Shown here: positions 9,354 to 20,262 of the stretch, piece after piece
How the letters are laid out: every line of letters begins with the position of its first letter
Numbering within the stretch: position 1 is the stretch's first letter
Assembly (NCBI RefSeq): GCF_005061465.1
Contig: NZ_LAUS01000007.1
Location: 1-64,000, forward strand
From: Mycoplasmopsis bovis 8790
GTDB lineage: Bacteria; Bacillota_I; Bacilli_A; Mycoplasmatales; Metamycoplasmataceae
Reading direction: 5' to 3'
Length of the DNA stretch: 64,000 nt
The notes under the pieces: model-generated
What the model was told of the DNA's origin: nothing
The model's input: only the letters and a program-made list of their open reading frames with translations
Database searches by the model: none
Program-made: the position numbers and the translations under genes

Positions 9354-11000
9354 TTACTCGAATCCTATTAAAAAATGATAATTAGGTTGATTTCCGTTAA
9401 CTAATTCAACCTCACAGTCATAATATCTATTGATGTAATCAACTAACTCAATGGCATCAGGTTCAGATGCATCATTGCCGTAGTAAATTGTAATAATTTC
9501 GGTTTCATCATTAGCTGCTTTTTTAATTAAGTGCTTAGCTGCTTCTAAATATGATGACTTACATGAAATAATTTTGCCATCTAAAATACTGATGAAGTTA
9601 TCTTTTTTAATTTTCACCCCATTAAAAGTTGTATCACGAACTGCCTTTGTAACTTCGCCAGTTCTAACCATCTTCATAACTTCTTTCATTAATTCATTAT
9701 TTTCTTCACTGCTAGAGTTGTTGTTAAATGCAATAATAGCATTAATACCTTGAATTTGTGTTCTGGTAGGTACTATGTGAACATTTTTATCAAAAATTCC
9801 TGATGCAGCTTGTTGTGCAGCTAGGAAGATATTTGGATTATTCGGAAGAACAAAAACATCTTTAGCATCAACTGATTTTATTGCATCTAAAATATCAGTT
9901 ACTGATGGGTTTTGAGTCTGACCACATTCGATAATTGCATCAGCACCTAATTCCTTCATTTTGTCAATAAAGCCTGAACCAAGGTTGCATGACACAATAC
10001 CACATTTTTTAGCGCCTTGTCCTACAACATCATTTATAACAACGCTATTATTTCTGTTAGATCTAGAATTTTCAGCTTGTAAGGTCATGTTTTCTGACTT
10101 AATTTTGATAAATTCACCATACTTTTGTCCATAGTTAAGCATATCACCAGGTTTTAATGTGTGACCATGCACTTTAATTAATTCAGCATCTTGCACTATT
10201 ACTAACGAATTAGCAAACTTGGAAATATGTTTTTCAAAGACAGATTTATCAAATTCATCTGGCTTAGATAATTCAATAATAAATTCAGTGCAATAACCAA
10301 ATTCACCCTTGTAAACTTCATCAGAACTAATAAATTTATCAATTGATTGTTCAACTTGTTGAATTTGAACTGGATTGCCAATTACATAGCTGTGCATCCC
10401 TGTAATAAAAGATACTAGACCCTCTCCGCCTGAATCAACTACACCTACTTCACGTAAAACTTTTAGTAAATTAGGGGTATTGTCACAAGCAACTCTTGAA
10501 TAATTCTTTGCCATTTCAAAAAATTGCTCAAGAGTTGTTTCATCATTAACATTTTTTGCTAGTTGCTCTGATGTTTCTCTAATAACAGTTAAAATTGTTC
10601 CTTCAACTGGTTTAAGAACAGATTCATAGGCTCTTTTGGTTGCGCTCTGAAAACCTTGCACTAATTCTAAAACTGTCACTTCATTTTTGTCAGCAAAATA
10701 ATTTGCAAAGCCTTTAAAAATTTGACTTAAGATAACCCCTGAATTTCCACGAGCACCTAAAAGCATATTTTTAGAAACAATGGCAGACACTTCTGCAAGA
10801 TTTTTGTTTTCTTGCAAATCTTTAAGTGCTTTAGCAGCTGCTTCAGCTGTATTTGACATATTTGTGCCAGTGTCGCCATCAGGAACAGGGAAGACATTAA
10901 GTGCATCAATTCTGTTTTTATTGTTAATTAAATTATTTGCACCAGAAATAATTAGATTGGAATATATTGTGCCATCAATAACCTTAGCGTTCTTAATCAT
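9354..11000 (-). CDS. fakA: Fatty acid kinase subunit A (DhaL/YloV family)
   Basis: A 548-residue protein of the YloV/FakA family, the ATP-binding subunit that phosphorylates FakB-bound exogenous fatty acids. The N-terminal DhaL nucleotide domain has NVFPVPDGDTGTNMSNT (35-51) and LLGARGNSGVILSQIF. The middle and C-terminal domains carry FGYCTEFII and VLPNNPNIFLAAQQAA, as in the family. The start overlaps the upstream Asp23-like gene by 8 bp, which implies translational coupling. The combination with plsX supports a host-fatty-acid activation route. The partner FakB is not in this window. Confidence 0.93.
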   Translation of the reverse strand: MIKNAKVIDGTIYSNLIISGANNLINNKNRIDALNVFPVPDGDTGTNMSNTAEAAAKALKDLQENKNLAEVSAIVSKNMLLGARGNSGVILSQIFKGFANYFADKNEVTVLELVQGFQSATKRAYESVLKPVEGTILTVIRETSEQLAKNVNDETTLEQFFEMAKNYSRVACDNTPNLLKVLREVGVVDSGGEGLVSFITGMHSYVIGNPVQIQQVEQSIDKFISSDEVYKGEFGYCTEFIIELSKPDEFDKSVFEKHISKFANSLVIVQDAELIKVHGHTLKPGDMLNYGQKYGEFIKIKSENMTLQAENSRSNRNNSVVINDVVGQGAKKCGIVSCNLGSGFIDKMKELGADAIIECGQTQNPSVTDILDAIKSVDAKDVFVLPNNPNIFLAAQQAASGIFDKNVHIVPTRTQIQGINAIIAFNNNSSSEENNELMKEVMKMVRTGEVTKAVRDTTFNGVKIKKDNFISILDGKIISCKSSYLEAAKHLIKKAANDETEIITIYYGNDASEPDAIELVDYINRYYDCEVELVNGNQPNYHFLIGFE

Positions 11001-11277
11001 TTATCAACTCTCCTATGAATAAATTAATTTTGCCAACTTTTTGACCTTTTTTAACAAGCCTATACTTAAGTAGATTGCTTATATTCTTAACTAACTCTTT
11101 TGCGCTTGTGTTTTTTAATATTTTTATTGATGCATTGAAATTTCATGTGTCTTTATCACTCTCGTGTACATTAAAATCTGCAATATTATCAGTGGTGCCA
11201 TCTTCTAAAATTAATCTAACACCTGGGGTTGATTCTAAAATCTCAATAAATATTTTTTCAACTTCATTGTTTGTCAT
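10993..11277 (-). CDS. Asp23/DUF322-like small protein (YloU type)
   Basis: A 94-residue protein beginning MTNNEVEKIFIEILESTPGV, with SIKILKNTSAKELVKNISN in the middle. Its length and place directly before the YloV/fakA gene match the yloU-yloV pair of Firmicutes, whose Asp23-type proteins are small cell-envelope-associated factors. One tryptophan is TGA, so the gene is invisible under the standard code. It overlaps fakA by 8 bp. The family assignment rests mainly on context plus a weak sequence pattern. Confidence 0.7.
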
Positions 11278-11456
11278 TTAAAAGTCCTGCCTTTGCAATG
11301 TAGTTTAGAATTTTTATAGATTAGATAATGTAGATAAAATTATAATATTATTAGTATTAAATCAAAATTTATTAATTACTAATAATAAATATAGTGTTAA
11401 CATATTAAAATAAAAATTAAAATATCAATAAAAATTGATAGACTAACTGAATTATT

Positions 11457-12200
11457 ATGGCAGAAAAAGTGGAAAAAGTTATTGTTTTAAAAATTGAAGA
11501 ATATACGCAAAATGAAAATGCAGCATTAGTTACTGTTTTAGGAACTAATGGTGTTTTTAAACTTTTTGCCCCTGGTATAACTAAAACAATTTCAAAAAAT
11601 AGACAAAACTTACAAATTGGATCAATTTGCGAAATTGAGTATTTTAAAGCAAGATTCGTCAATAAATTAAACAAATTAAAAAAAGCTAACTTACTAATAT
11701 TGCCACATTATGAAGATAATTTAGTACTTAAGTTCATTGCCAAAATGGTGCTTTTTTTAGAAAATTTTAATGATAATGCAAAAGAAGTATTTGATGCATA
11801 TGTAGAGTGCTTACTTAAGTATGATCACTATGTAAAAAATGGCTTTGAAGACCTAGAAACTAAAGATAATCCCCTTAGATATATGATTACTTATTTAGTA
11901 TCTAAAGCCCTTAAATACAATGGTATTCAGCCAAATCATCACAGATGCATAAGTTGCAACTCACCAGCGAATTTAATTGACTTTAAATTTTCAGAAGGCG
12001 GTTTTATTTGTGGTGAGTGCACCAGCAACCAGAGATGAACTAAAGAATTAAAATCATTTTATTTTTTATTTAATAGTTTAGATAAATACATTCTGATGAG
12101 TAATAAAGCAGTTAATGACATTATTTATAATGAAATCATTAACCATTTAATTAAAAATGGAATTTTTGTTAATTGAGAAATATTGAAATTTAACAAATAG
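11457..12200 (+). CDS. recO: DNA repair protein RecO
   Basis: A 247-residue recombination mediator that helps RecA displace single-strand-binding protein in gap repair. An N-terminal OB-fold (about 1-80: EKVIVLKIEEY, VTVLGTNGVFKLFAPG) is followed by a helical domain with a zinc knuckle, CISCNSP then FICGECTS. The reading continues through two TGA tryptophans to 12200. There is no SD before the ATG; a TAGACT at 11439-11444 could serve as a -10 for a near-leaderless message. A terminator follows. Confidence 0.9.
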
Positions 12201-12206
12201 TACTAT

Positions 12207-12246
12207 AAAACAGCCATTAACATAAATTAATGTAGCTGTTTTTTTA
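12207..12246 (+). terminator. recO terminator
   Basis: AACAGC/GCTGTT and the inner CATTAA/TTAATG form a 12-bp interrupted stem followed by a long T run. Confidence 0.85.
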
Positions 12247-12313
12247 TTTTCAGAAAACCTTTAAAAATAAATAATTTATAATTTAGATAATATAAATTTT
12301 ATTAGGAGTCCAA

Positions 12314-13282
12314 ATGGAAATAGGTAATGCAAAAGTTGCTATAGATGCAATTGAGAAATACAAAAATATAATTATTTTTCACCATATTCGTCCTGACGGA
12401 GACTGTTTAGGCTCGCAAGCTGGATTAGCTGAATTAATTAGAACTAATTACCCTGAAAAAAATGTTTATACAGTTGGTGATAATGTTGGCGTGTTTGACT
12501 TTATGAACTATAAATATGATCCAATTGAAAAAATAGACTTTAGTGATTCTTTAGGAATTGTGGTGGATGCTTCTAGCTCAAATCGAATTGAATGTGCAGA
12601 GCTTTTATTAAATAAAAAATTTACTGCCGCGCTTAGAATAGACCATCATCCTAATGATAGTGATATCGAATATAAATATATCTGAGTTGATGAGCACTAT
12701 GTGGCTGCTGCAGAAATGATTGCAAAAATTGCTTATGAAGCAAAGTGAACTGTTAATCAGAGAGCTGCTGAGCATATATTTTTAGGAATAGTAACTGATA
12801 GCGGTAGATTTTTATACCCTGATACTTCTGCAAGAACACACCAATTAGTTTCATTTTTATATGAAAAAGGAAATTTGAAGCCTAAGTTTATGTTCAATGA
12901 ACTAAGCAAAAGAACAATGGATGACATTAAATTCTCAGGCGAAATACTTTCTAATTTCAAAAAACAAGGCAGAGTTTTATACTACGAAGTTACTAATGAA
13001 GTGCTACAAAAATTTGGTCTAAGCAGTCTTAAAGCAGCGACATTTGTTAATGAACTAGCTGATATTGAAGATAATTCTTGTTGAGCCTTCTTTATTCAAT
13101 TAGAAGATGGCAAAATTAGAGGACGTCTACGTTCAAATGGGCCATTAGTTAATAAAGTAGCTCCTAAATATGGCGGAGGCGGTCATGATAATGCTGCTGG
13201 TATTACATTAACTAAATGAAGCCAAGTTAATGATGTAATTAATGACCTAAATCAATTAATCATTGAATGAGAGGCAAAGTAA
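12314..13282 (+). CDS. DHH/DHHA1 phosphoesterase, NrnA-like (copy 1)
   Basis: A 322-residue cytoplasmic phosphoesterase of the NrnA/MgpA group, which degrades very short oligoribonucleotides and dephosphorylates pAp. Motifs in order: HHIRPDGDCLGSQ (metal binding), GIVVDAS, the family-naming RIDHHPND, GIVTDSGRF, and the C-terminal DHHA1 glycine motif YGGGGHDNAAG. TGA tryptophans interrupt it under the standard code. SD AGGAG precedes the ATG. It is followed after a single base by a paralogue. Confidence 0.9.
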
Positions 13283-13283
13283 T

Positions 13284-14285
13284 ATGGCATCACAACATAT
13301 GGTTATAGGCTCATTTAAGGATGCTCAAAAAATAATTGAAAAGTATGATTCAATAATAATTTTTCACCACACACGACCTGATGGTGACTGCTTAGGTAGT
13401 CAATTTGGTTTAAGGCAACTAATAAGAGATAATTATCCAAATAAAAAAGTTTATGCAATTGGTGATAATGGCGGTTCGTTCTCATTTTTAGACTTTGACT
13501 TTGATAATGAACCAAGTGATGAATTATTGTCAAAGTCACTAGGAATTATTGTTGATGCTAACTTTAAAGAAAGAATTTATTTGCGTCAATATTTAGACAA
13601 AAATCTTTTTGCAGAAACGCTAAGAATTGACCATCATCCTAATGATGACGATTTAAACAAGTGCACTAGATGGGTTGAATCAAATAGAATTGCTGCAGCT
13701 GAAATGATTGCCGAATTAGCCTATCAAACAGGCTGAAAAGTAAGTCATAAGGCCGCTGAATATATATTTTTAGGAATGATAACAGACAGCGGAAGATTCC
13801 AGTTTTCTGACACATCTGCCAGAACACATGAACTAGTTGCTTTTTTATACAAAACCGGTTTTAACGCTGATAAAGTATTTACGGGATTAGCTCAAACAGA
13901 CTTACAAGATATAAAATTAACTAATAAAATTTATGAAAATTTAAAAACCGTAGGTAGAGTGGCCTATACAACATTAACTTATGATGAAACTGTTCAATTA
14001 GGCAAAACCCCAAATCAAGCATGCAGACCAAATTCTATAGCTAACTTAAAAGGATATCCTTTTTGAGTATTTTTTAACGAAGAAGAAAATGGAAAAATTA
14101 GAGTTGAGTATCGTTCAAACGGCCCTTGTGTGAGAAACGTGGCCGTAAAATGAGGCGGTGGTGGCCATGAAAGAGCTTCAGGTTCAATTTTGAGCTCATT
14201 TGACTTAGTTCCTGATGTAATAAGAGACTGCAATCTTGAAGTGGACAGATGAGAAAAATATGGCAATGATGACCAAATTAAATAA
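13284..14285 (+). CDS. DHH/DHHA1 phosphoesterase, NrnA-like (copy 2)
   Basis: A 333-residue paralogue of the preceding gene with the same motif series: HHTRPDGDCLGSQ, GIIVDAN, RIDHHPND, MITDSGRF and GGGGHERASG. I chose the ATG at 13284, one base after the stop of copy 1 and behind GAGAGG; the longer frame from 13263 would overlap copy 1. The two clearly arose by tandem duplication and have diverged. Mollicutes commonly carry two such proteins, which may divide nanoRNA and pAp degradation between them. A terminator follows immediately. Confidence 0.9.
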
Positions 14286-14308
14286 GGTGGATTAGTCCAC
14301 TTTTTTTG
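14284..14308 (+). terminator. Terminator after the DHH gene pair
   Basis: GTGGA/TCCAC stem (14287-14291 with 14296-14300) followed by seven T; the stem starts right at the stop codon. Confidence 0.8.
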
Positions 14309-14324
14309 TCAAAATATTCCACTA

Positions 14325-14354
14325 TTGACTTGCTATATGTCAATTTTGTATAAT
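14325..14354 (+). promoter_or_regulatory. Sigma-A-type promoter of the phosphatase lipoprotein
   Basis: TTGACT (14325-14330) and TATAAT (14349-14354, preceded by TTTG) are spaced by 18 bp. It is the closest match to a full bacterial consensus promoter in the window. A leader of about 60 nt follows. Confidence 0.7.
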
Positions 14355-14419
14355 TTAATTATCAAATTTAAATGATGATTTTTAACTATAAAAATATATC
14401 TTAGAAGGAGTTTTTTATA

Positions 14420-15811
14420 ATGATTAATAGGAAGTTTTTTAAAGGTATGCTAATTGGATCTGCGCCAGTTATTTTGCTACCTACCATTGCTGCAACATGC
14501 GAAAATACAGTAACTAAAAATGACCAAAAAGACAATAAAATAGTCGAAAACACCAAACTTGATAGCGTATTAAGCTCTTTAAAATCAGCTTGAGGAACAC
14601 TCATGGATAATGAAAAACAAGATGCCATTAAAACAATTGCAAAAGCAATGAAAAGTGATGTTAAATTAAGTGATGATGAAGTACATTATTTAATTAGTGA
14701 ATTAAACAAAGATGTTGGTACTTTTGGTGGTGTTGTTTGATACATTTCATCTGTTGAATCACTAATAGGTAAGGAACAGTCATATAAATTTGCAAAATTG
14801 GCTTTTGATAAATTAAAGGAAAGTAATAAGGACAAAATAGATTTTGGTAAAAAATTTGAAAGTAATACATCATCAATTGAGGTAAGCAATGGAAAAAGCC
14901 TACCAGTTGTTTTTATGGATATTGATGAAACAGTACTTCAAAATGACTTAACTGAAGCTTCTGCAATGATTAATGGTGGATATAGCGGGGTTACTAAAGA
15001 AAAAAATGACTTAAAAGCTAACAGGTTCGCAATTCCAGGAGCAGTTGAGTTTATAAACTATGTTCATGAAAATGGTGGATTAGTATTTTATAACTCAGAC
15101 ATGAACCAATCTACAGCAGTTAGAGATGCAGTAAAAGAAAATCTTAAGAAGGTTGGAGTTAAATTTGTACAAGATTTTCAATTCTGAATGCGTGGTTCAA
15201 TGCCTTATTTAGCAGAAAATGAAGCTGAAATTAGCAATGAAAAAACTAAAGACCTTTCTGATGATGACCTCAAAGAATTGGCTAATAAACTAAAATTCAC
15301 TACCAAGTACAGAGAAACTCCTTGGATTACCTGAACAAATTCTTCTGCTGCTTACAGACTTGGCAGAAAAGTCTATAAAACAGACAGAATGGAAGCATTA
15401 GATAAAAATAATGAAGGCTTTAAATTAATGGGGGATAAAAAAGTTCCATTAAAAACTATTATGAAAATTGGTGATAATTATAATGACTTTTTTGACAGAA
15501 TCTCTAAAGGTAAAACTAACAAAGAAAGAGTAGATTCATACAGAAGTAAGGAATTAGAAATTAACAAATACTTTGACATAAATGGTGCCGATGTAAAACA
15601 TACAGTGAAAAAAGGTAATAAATATACCTTAGAGAATGTTTCAAATCCTTGAAAACAAATCTATGTTCTTGTGCCTGGTAATGCCGAATACGGTGGTTGG
15701 TTAGACAAACTTGAGTATGGAAATGTTTATAACCTTTATAAAGAAATTCTTAACATACTTAAAAACACAAAATATCAAGAAGGCCCAAAACCAGAAAATA
15801 ATGTTATTTAA
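14420..15811 (+). CDS. Surface lipoprotein acid phosphatase, e(P4)-like HAD
   Basis: A 463-residue lipoprotein. The signal peptide ends in TIAATC, so Cys27 is the lipidation site. Residues about 40-160 are an extra N-terminal region without recognised motifs. The C-terminal two thirds is a class C acid phosphatase/5'-nucleotidase: VVFMDIDETVLQND (D167 and D169, nucleophile and acid/base), VFYNSDMNQ, and KIGDNYNDFFD for the second acidic motif. Such enzymes strip phosphate from extracellular nucleotides so that nucleosides can be imported, which fits an organism dependent on host nucleotides. It has its own strong promoter, an SD (AAGGAG) and a terminator, and is followed by the glycerol genes. 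Confidence 0.85.
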
Positions 15812-15815
15812 TTTT

Positions 15816-15839
15816 AATAGAGCTTTTGCTCTATTTTTA
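15816..15839 (+). terminator. Terminator after the phosphatase gene
   Basis: AATAGAGC/GCTCTATT (15816-15823 with 15828-15835) and a T run. Confidence 0.8.
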
Positions 15840-15939
15840 TTGCTACAAAACAGTAATTTTAGTCTGATTCACATAAATTTATGCTCTAAAAATTTTATGT
15901 AAAAATTTTTTCATAAAATTGCTGATATTAGTCAATATA

Positions 15940-16101
15940 TATAATTTAATTATGCTTATTAATATTAGAGATTAATAGCGCGAAAGGATGTTTTTTAAAA
16001 AATAAGGTAGCAAATAGAAAAAATAGTGCTTATTGAAAATTTTTGTTTCATCAAGCAAAGATTACATAGCAAATTCTTAAAATCTTAGGAGACTTAATTA
16101 T
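15940..16101 (+). promoter_or_regulatory. glpK promoter and long leader
   Basis: TATAAT at 15940-15945 gives an untranslated leader of about 150 nt before glpK, ending in the SD TAGGAG. The leader holds no ORF longer than a few codons and I see no known riboswitch in it. Confidence 0.4.
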
Positions 16102-17610
16102 ATGGAAAAATACATATTAACTTTAGATGAAGGCACAACAAGTGCTAGAACATTAATAGTTAATAAAAAAGGTAAAATTGTTGCTGTTGAGCAAGCAGAA
16201 TTTACACAGCACTTTCCAAAAGAAGGCTGAGTTGAACATGATGCAATTGAAATTTGAAACACTCAGCGCTCAACATTAGTTCAGGTGCTTAATAAATCAA
16301 AAATTAGTCCTGAGCAAATTGATTCTATTGGTATAACAAATCAAAGAGAAACTGTTGTAATTTGAAATAAAGAAACAGGATTGCCTATTTATAATGCAAT
16401 TGTTTGACAAGATCAAAGAACAGCTGAATATTGTCAATCATTTACCAAAGAGCAAGTTGAATTGGTAAAAGAGAAAACTGGATTAATCATTAATCCCTAT
16501 TTCTCAGGTACAAAAGTAAAATGAATACTAGACAATGTGCCTAATGCAAGAGAATTAGCTGCTGAAGGCAAACTAATGTTTGGAACTATAAATACATGGC
16601 TTATTTATAGGCTTACTGGTGGAAAAGTGTTTGCAACTGACCATACCAATGCACAAAGAACACTTTTATACAATATTCACACTAATGACTGAGATAATGA
16701 GCTACTTGAATTATTTAATATCCCTAGAAACATACTTCCAGAAATTAAGTCATGTAGTGAAGATTATGGAGTTACTTTCCCACATTTATTTTCTAGAGAT
16801 AATGCAAGCGAAATTAGAATAACATCATCAATTGGTGATCAACAAAGTGCTCTTTTTGGTCAGCTATGTTTAGAAAAAGGTCAATCAAAAATTACATATG
16901 GAACTGGTTGTTTCATTTTAACAAACACTGGAAGCCAAATTGTTAAATCAAATCATGGCCTTCTAACAACAATTGCATATTCATTCAAGGATAAAATACT
17001 ATATGCGTTAGAAGGATCTGTAATGATAGCTGGTGCAGCTGTACAATGACTAAGAGATAACTTAAAAATTGTATATAGCGCATTAGAAACTGAATGATAT
17101 GCCGGACAAGTTAATGATGATAGAAGAGTTTATGTAGTACCTTCCTTTACTGGCTTAGGTTCTCCATATTGAGACTCATATTCTCGTGGTGCTATATTTG
17201 GTCTAGATAGAGGCACAAAGAGAGAACATATTGTTAGAGCAACACTAGAAGCTATTGCTTACCAGGCTAATGATGTTGTTAGTGCTATGGGCAAGGATAT
17301 GAATGATCCTGTAAAAATATTTAAGGTTGATGGTGGAGCATCAAATAATAAATTTATGATGCAATTTCAGTCAAATATTTCCCAATCAAAAGTTATTAAA
17401 CCAGTAAACATCGAAACAACTGCAATGGGAGCTGCCTTTATGGCTGGCTTAGCTACTGGATACTGAAAGAGCATTGATGAAATAAAAGACACATACAAAG
17501 TTCACTTTGAAATAACCCCTGAGATTTCTGCTACAGAAGCAAATAAATTAATTAAAGGTTGAGATGTTGCCGTAAAAAGAACATTCAACTGAACAAAGGA
17601 CATCGAATAG
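16102..17610 (+). CDS. glpK: Glycerol kinase
   Basis: A 502-residue FGGY-family kinase that converts glycerol to glycerol 3-phosphate. Seen: the N-terminal [13 protein letters not shown] phosphate loop, [50 protein letters not shown], and the C-terminal [15 protein letters not shown] with [13 protein letters not shown]. About a dozen TGA tryptophans make it undetectable with the standard code. It is followed 8 bp later by glpF. In pathogenic mycoplasmas glycerol 3-phosphate oxidation yields hydrogen peroxide, a virulence factor; the oxidase itself is not in this window. Confidence 0.97.
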
Positions 17611-17618
17611 GAGAGTTT

Positions 17619-18401
17619 ATGCATGTTACACCAATTATTCTAACTGAATTATTCGGCACAGCTTTACTTATTCTTTTAGGAAATGGAGTTGTTGCCAATA
17701 CCTTATTAAAAGGAACAAAAGGCCAAAATGCCGGCTGAATAACAATTACTTTTGGTTGAGGTTTTGCTGTTTTAATTGCTGCCTTAATATCAGCAGCACT
17801 TGGGGGCGTAGCACACCTTAATCCTGCTGTTACAATAATGTCTGCTATTGCTAATCCAGGCTGAGGTTTTGAATCAATTAGTCAAACCTTTATTCCGCCT
17901 TATGCACTATTTATAATTGTATTAATCGTGCAATTTATTGGTGCTGCTTTAGGTTCAGCATTAGTTGATTTACTTTACTGAAAACATGTCAAAGAAACAA
18001 GCTTAAATGAACCTGAAGAATTTAAAAGTAAGTTCTTAGCGATGCATGCAACTGGACCATCGAATAGAAATATTATTTTCAACTTTTTAATGGAAATTGT
18101 AGGCACTTTAGTATTACTAATTGCCATAGTCGCTGTAGGACGTTTTGTCACAATTCCTTTTGTTGGCCCAATTGTTGTAGGTTTAGCAGTTGCTGTTATT
18201 GGTATGTCTTTAGGCGGAACAACTGGATATGCAATTAATCCAGCTAGAGACTTATCACCTAGAATTGTTCACCAAATTATGAGAGTATCTAACAAAGGAA
18301 GCTCAGACTGACAATATTCATGAATACCTGTTGTTGGCCCATTATTAGCATCAGTATTAGTTGGTATATTTGTTAGATTTGCCCTTCCAGCTGCTTTATA
18401 G
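17619..18401 (+). CDS. glpF: Glycerol uptake facilitator (aquaglyceroporin)
   Basis: A 260-residue MIP channel with six membrane helices and the two pore half-helices HLNPAVTI and YAINPARDLSP; the aspartate after the second NPAR is typical of glycerol-conducting members. SD GGAGAG precedes the ATG. It is co-transcribed with glpK, so imported glycerol is trapped by phosphorylation. Several TGA tryptophans occur. Confidence 0.96.
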
Positions 18402-18427
18402 TACTTTTGGTAAGTTCGACATAAAAT

Positions 18428-18466
18428 TAAAAAAGCACCTGCATAAAAGTTAAGGTGCTTTTTTAA
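18428..18466. terminator. Bidirectional terminator between glpF and aspS
   Basis: AAAAAAGCACCT pairs with AGGTGCTTTTTT, so it works in both directions for two converging operons. Confidence 0.85.
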
Positions 18467-18491
18467 CTAAAATATTAACTCTTTTTATGAA

Positions 18492-20195
18492 TTACTCATC
18501 TTTAAGCGCTAGGCCTAATTCATCAAGTTGTTCCATAGTTACATCGCTAGGTGCATCCATTAAAAGATCTTGATTTTTTGAGTTCTTAGGAAATGGTATA
18601 ACGTCTCTAATTGATTTTTGATGAGCTAAAAGCATTATTAATCTATCTAAGCCAAATGCAATACCACAATGTGGAGGAACGCCATAGTCAAATGCTTTTA
18701 AAAATCAACCAAATTTTGATTCTTGTTGTTCTTTAGTTAAGCCTATTAAATTAAACATCTTTTCTTGCATATCTTTATCATAAATTCTAGCGCTTCCGCC
18801 AGCAATCTCAAATCCGTTTAAGACTAAATCATAGGCAATTGCGTTAATTTTATCTATAGACAACTTGTCCAATTCGTCTAAAGTGTGAGCAAATCTAGTA
18901 AAAGGGTGATGAGCAGCATCTCATTTACTTTCATCATCATTAAATTCAAACATAGGCCAGTCAACTATTCAAGCAAAGCGATATTCATCTTTAGCATAAT
19001 TAAACATATTATTTAACTCTACTCTGACTGCTCCTAAAGCTTGAGAAGCATTTTCGTATGTATTAGCAACAATAAAGTATGTTCCGTCTTTATTATCATT
19101 CTCGTTAATAAGTTTTTTAGCTTCAAGCGGCACTTTTTTAGCAAAATTAGTTTGAGAAATTTCACCATTTACCACTGTAAAATAGAATAATATATTCGCC
19201 TTGTTTTTCTTAGCAATTTCTTCTAAAATACTAAATTCTTTTTTGCTAATAATTGAATCAACAAAGAGCATTCTTTTACTTTTAGCATCCTTAATAACTG
19301 CAAAATCAGTTTCATTGCAAAAATCATTTATATCAGTGATTTTATATTCATATCTTAGATCAGGTTTATCACTACCATAGTCTTTGATTGCATCAGCATA
19401 CTTTATTTTCTGAAAAGGTGTTTTTACTTTAATGCCTGCAGATGACATTATTCTTTTTACTAATTTCTCAATAATTTTGTGAAAGTCATCAACATTTAAA
19501 AATGATGTTTCAATATCTAACTGCACAAATTCAGGTTGACGATCCTTGCGACTATCTTCATCACGATAACATCTAGCAATTTGGTAGTATTTTTCAAAAC
19601 CAGAAATCATTAAGAGTTGTTTAAATAATTGTGGACTTTGTGGAAGGGCTCAAAATTGGCCTTTGTTTCTAGTAGCAACTAAAAAATCTCTAGCGCCTTC
19701 AGGAGTGCTTTTAGCTAAAGTTGGGGTTTCAATCTCAATGAATTCATTTTCATAAAGAAAATTGCGAATTTCATGCATTATTTTTGCTCTAAACATAATT
19801 GTTTTTTGCATTTCAGGACGACGTAAATCAAGATAACGATACTTTAGTTTGATCTCTTCTCTTACATCAATGTCATCTCTAATTGCAAAAGGCAATTCAT
19901 TAATCGACTGCGATAAAACTTTATGTTTAGAAACTTTAATTTCTATATCGCCTGTTGGAATTTCATTATTAGGACTAAGTCTTTTAACAACAGTTCCTTC
20001 AATGTACATTACACTCTCTTTTGTAACGTTTAGGTCTTTTTCAAAGACACATTGGACAATTCCATATCTATCACGTAAGTCAATAAAAGTTAATGGTCCA
20101 AATCTTCTTTTATTAGAAACTCAGCCATATAGTGCAATTTTTTCACCTAAATTCTTTTTAGTTAAAAGTCCATTCTTGATATATTTACTTTTCAT
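18492..20195 (-). CDS. aspS: Aspartyl-tRNA synthetase
   Basis: A 567-residue class IIb synthetase. An N-terminal OB-fold (about 15-105) contacts the anticodon: [21 protein letters not shown]. Motif 2 is [16 protein letters not shown] and motif 3 is [12 protein letters not shown] near the C-terminus, with a bacterial GAD insert between. In-frame TGA codons split the reading in several places. The start at 20195 has the SD AAAGGA. It follows hisS by 67 bp; hisS-aspS is a conserved Firmicute pair. Confidence 0.97.
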
Positions 20196-20262
20196 AAATT
20201 CCTTTAACAATATCAATAAATTTATTAAAGAATACCTAATATTAGGTTACTTGTTAAATCTA

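Noticed and set aside
15945-16101. Riboswitch in the glpK leader
   Set aside because: No known aptamer core or convincing terminator/antiterminator pair was found; only the long leader is noted.
16619-16822. Small plus-strand ORF inside glpK
   Set aside because: Out of frame with a complete glycerol kinase that is open under genetic code 4.
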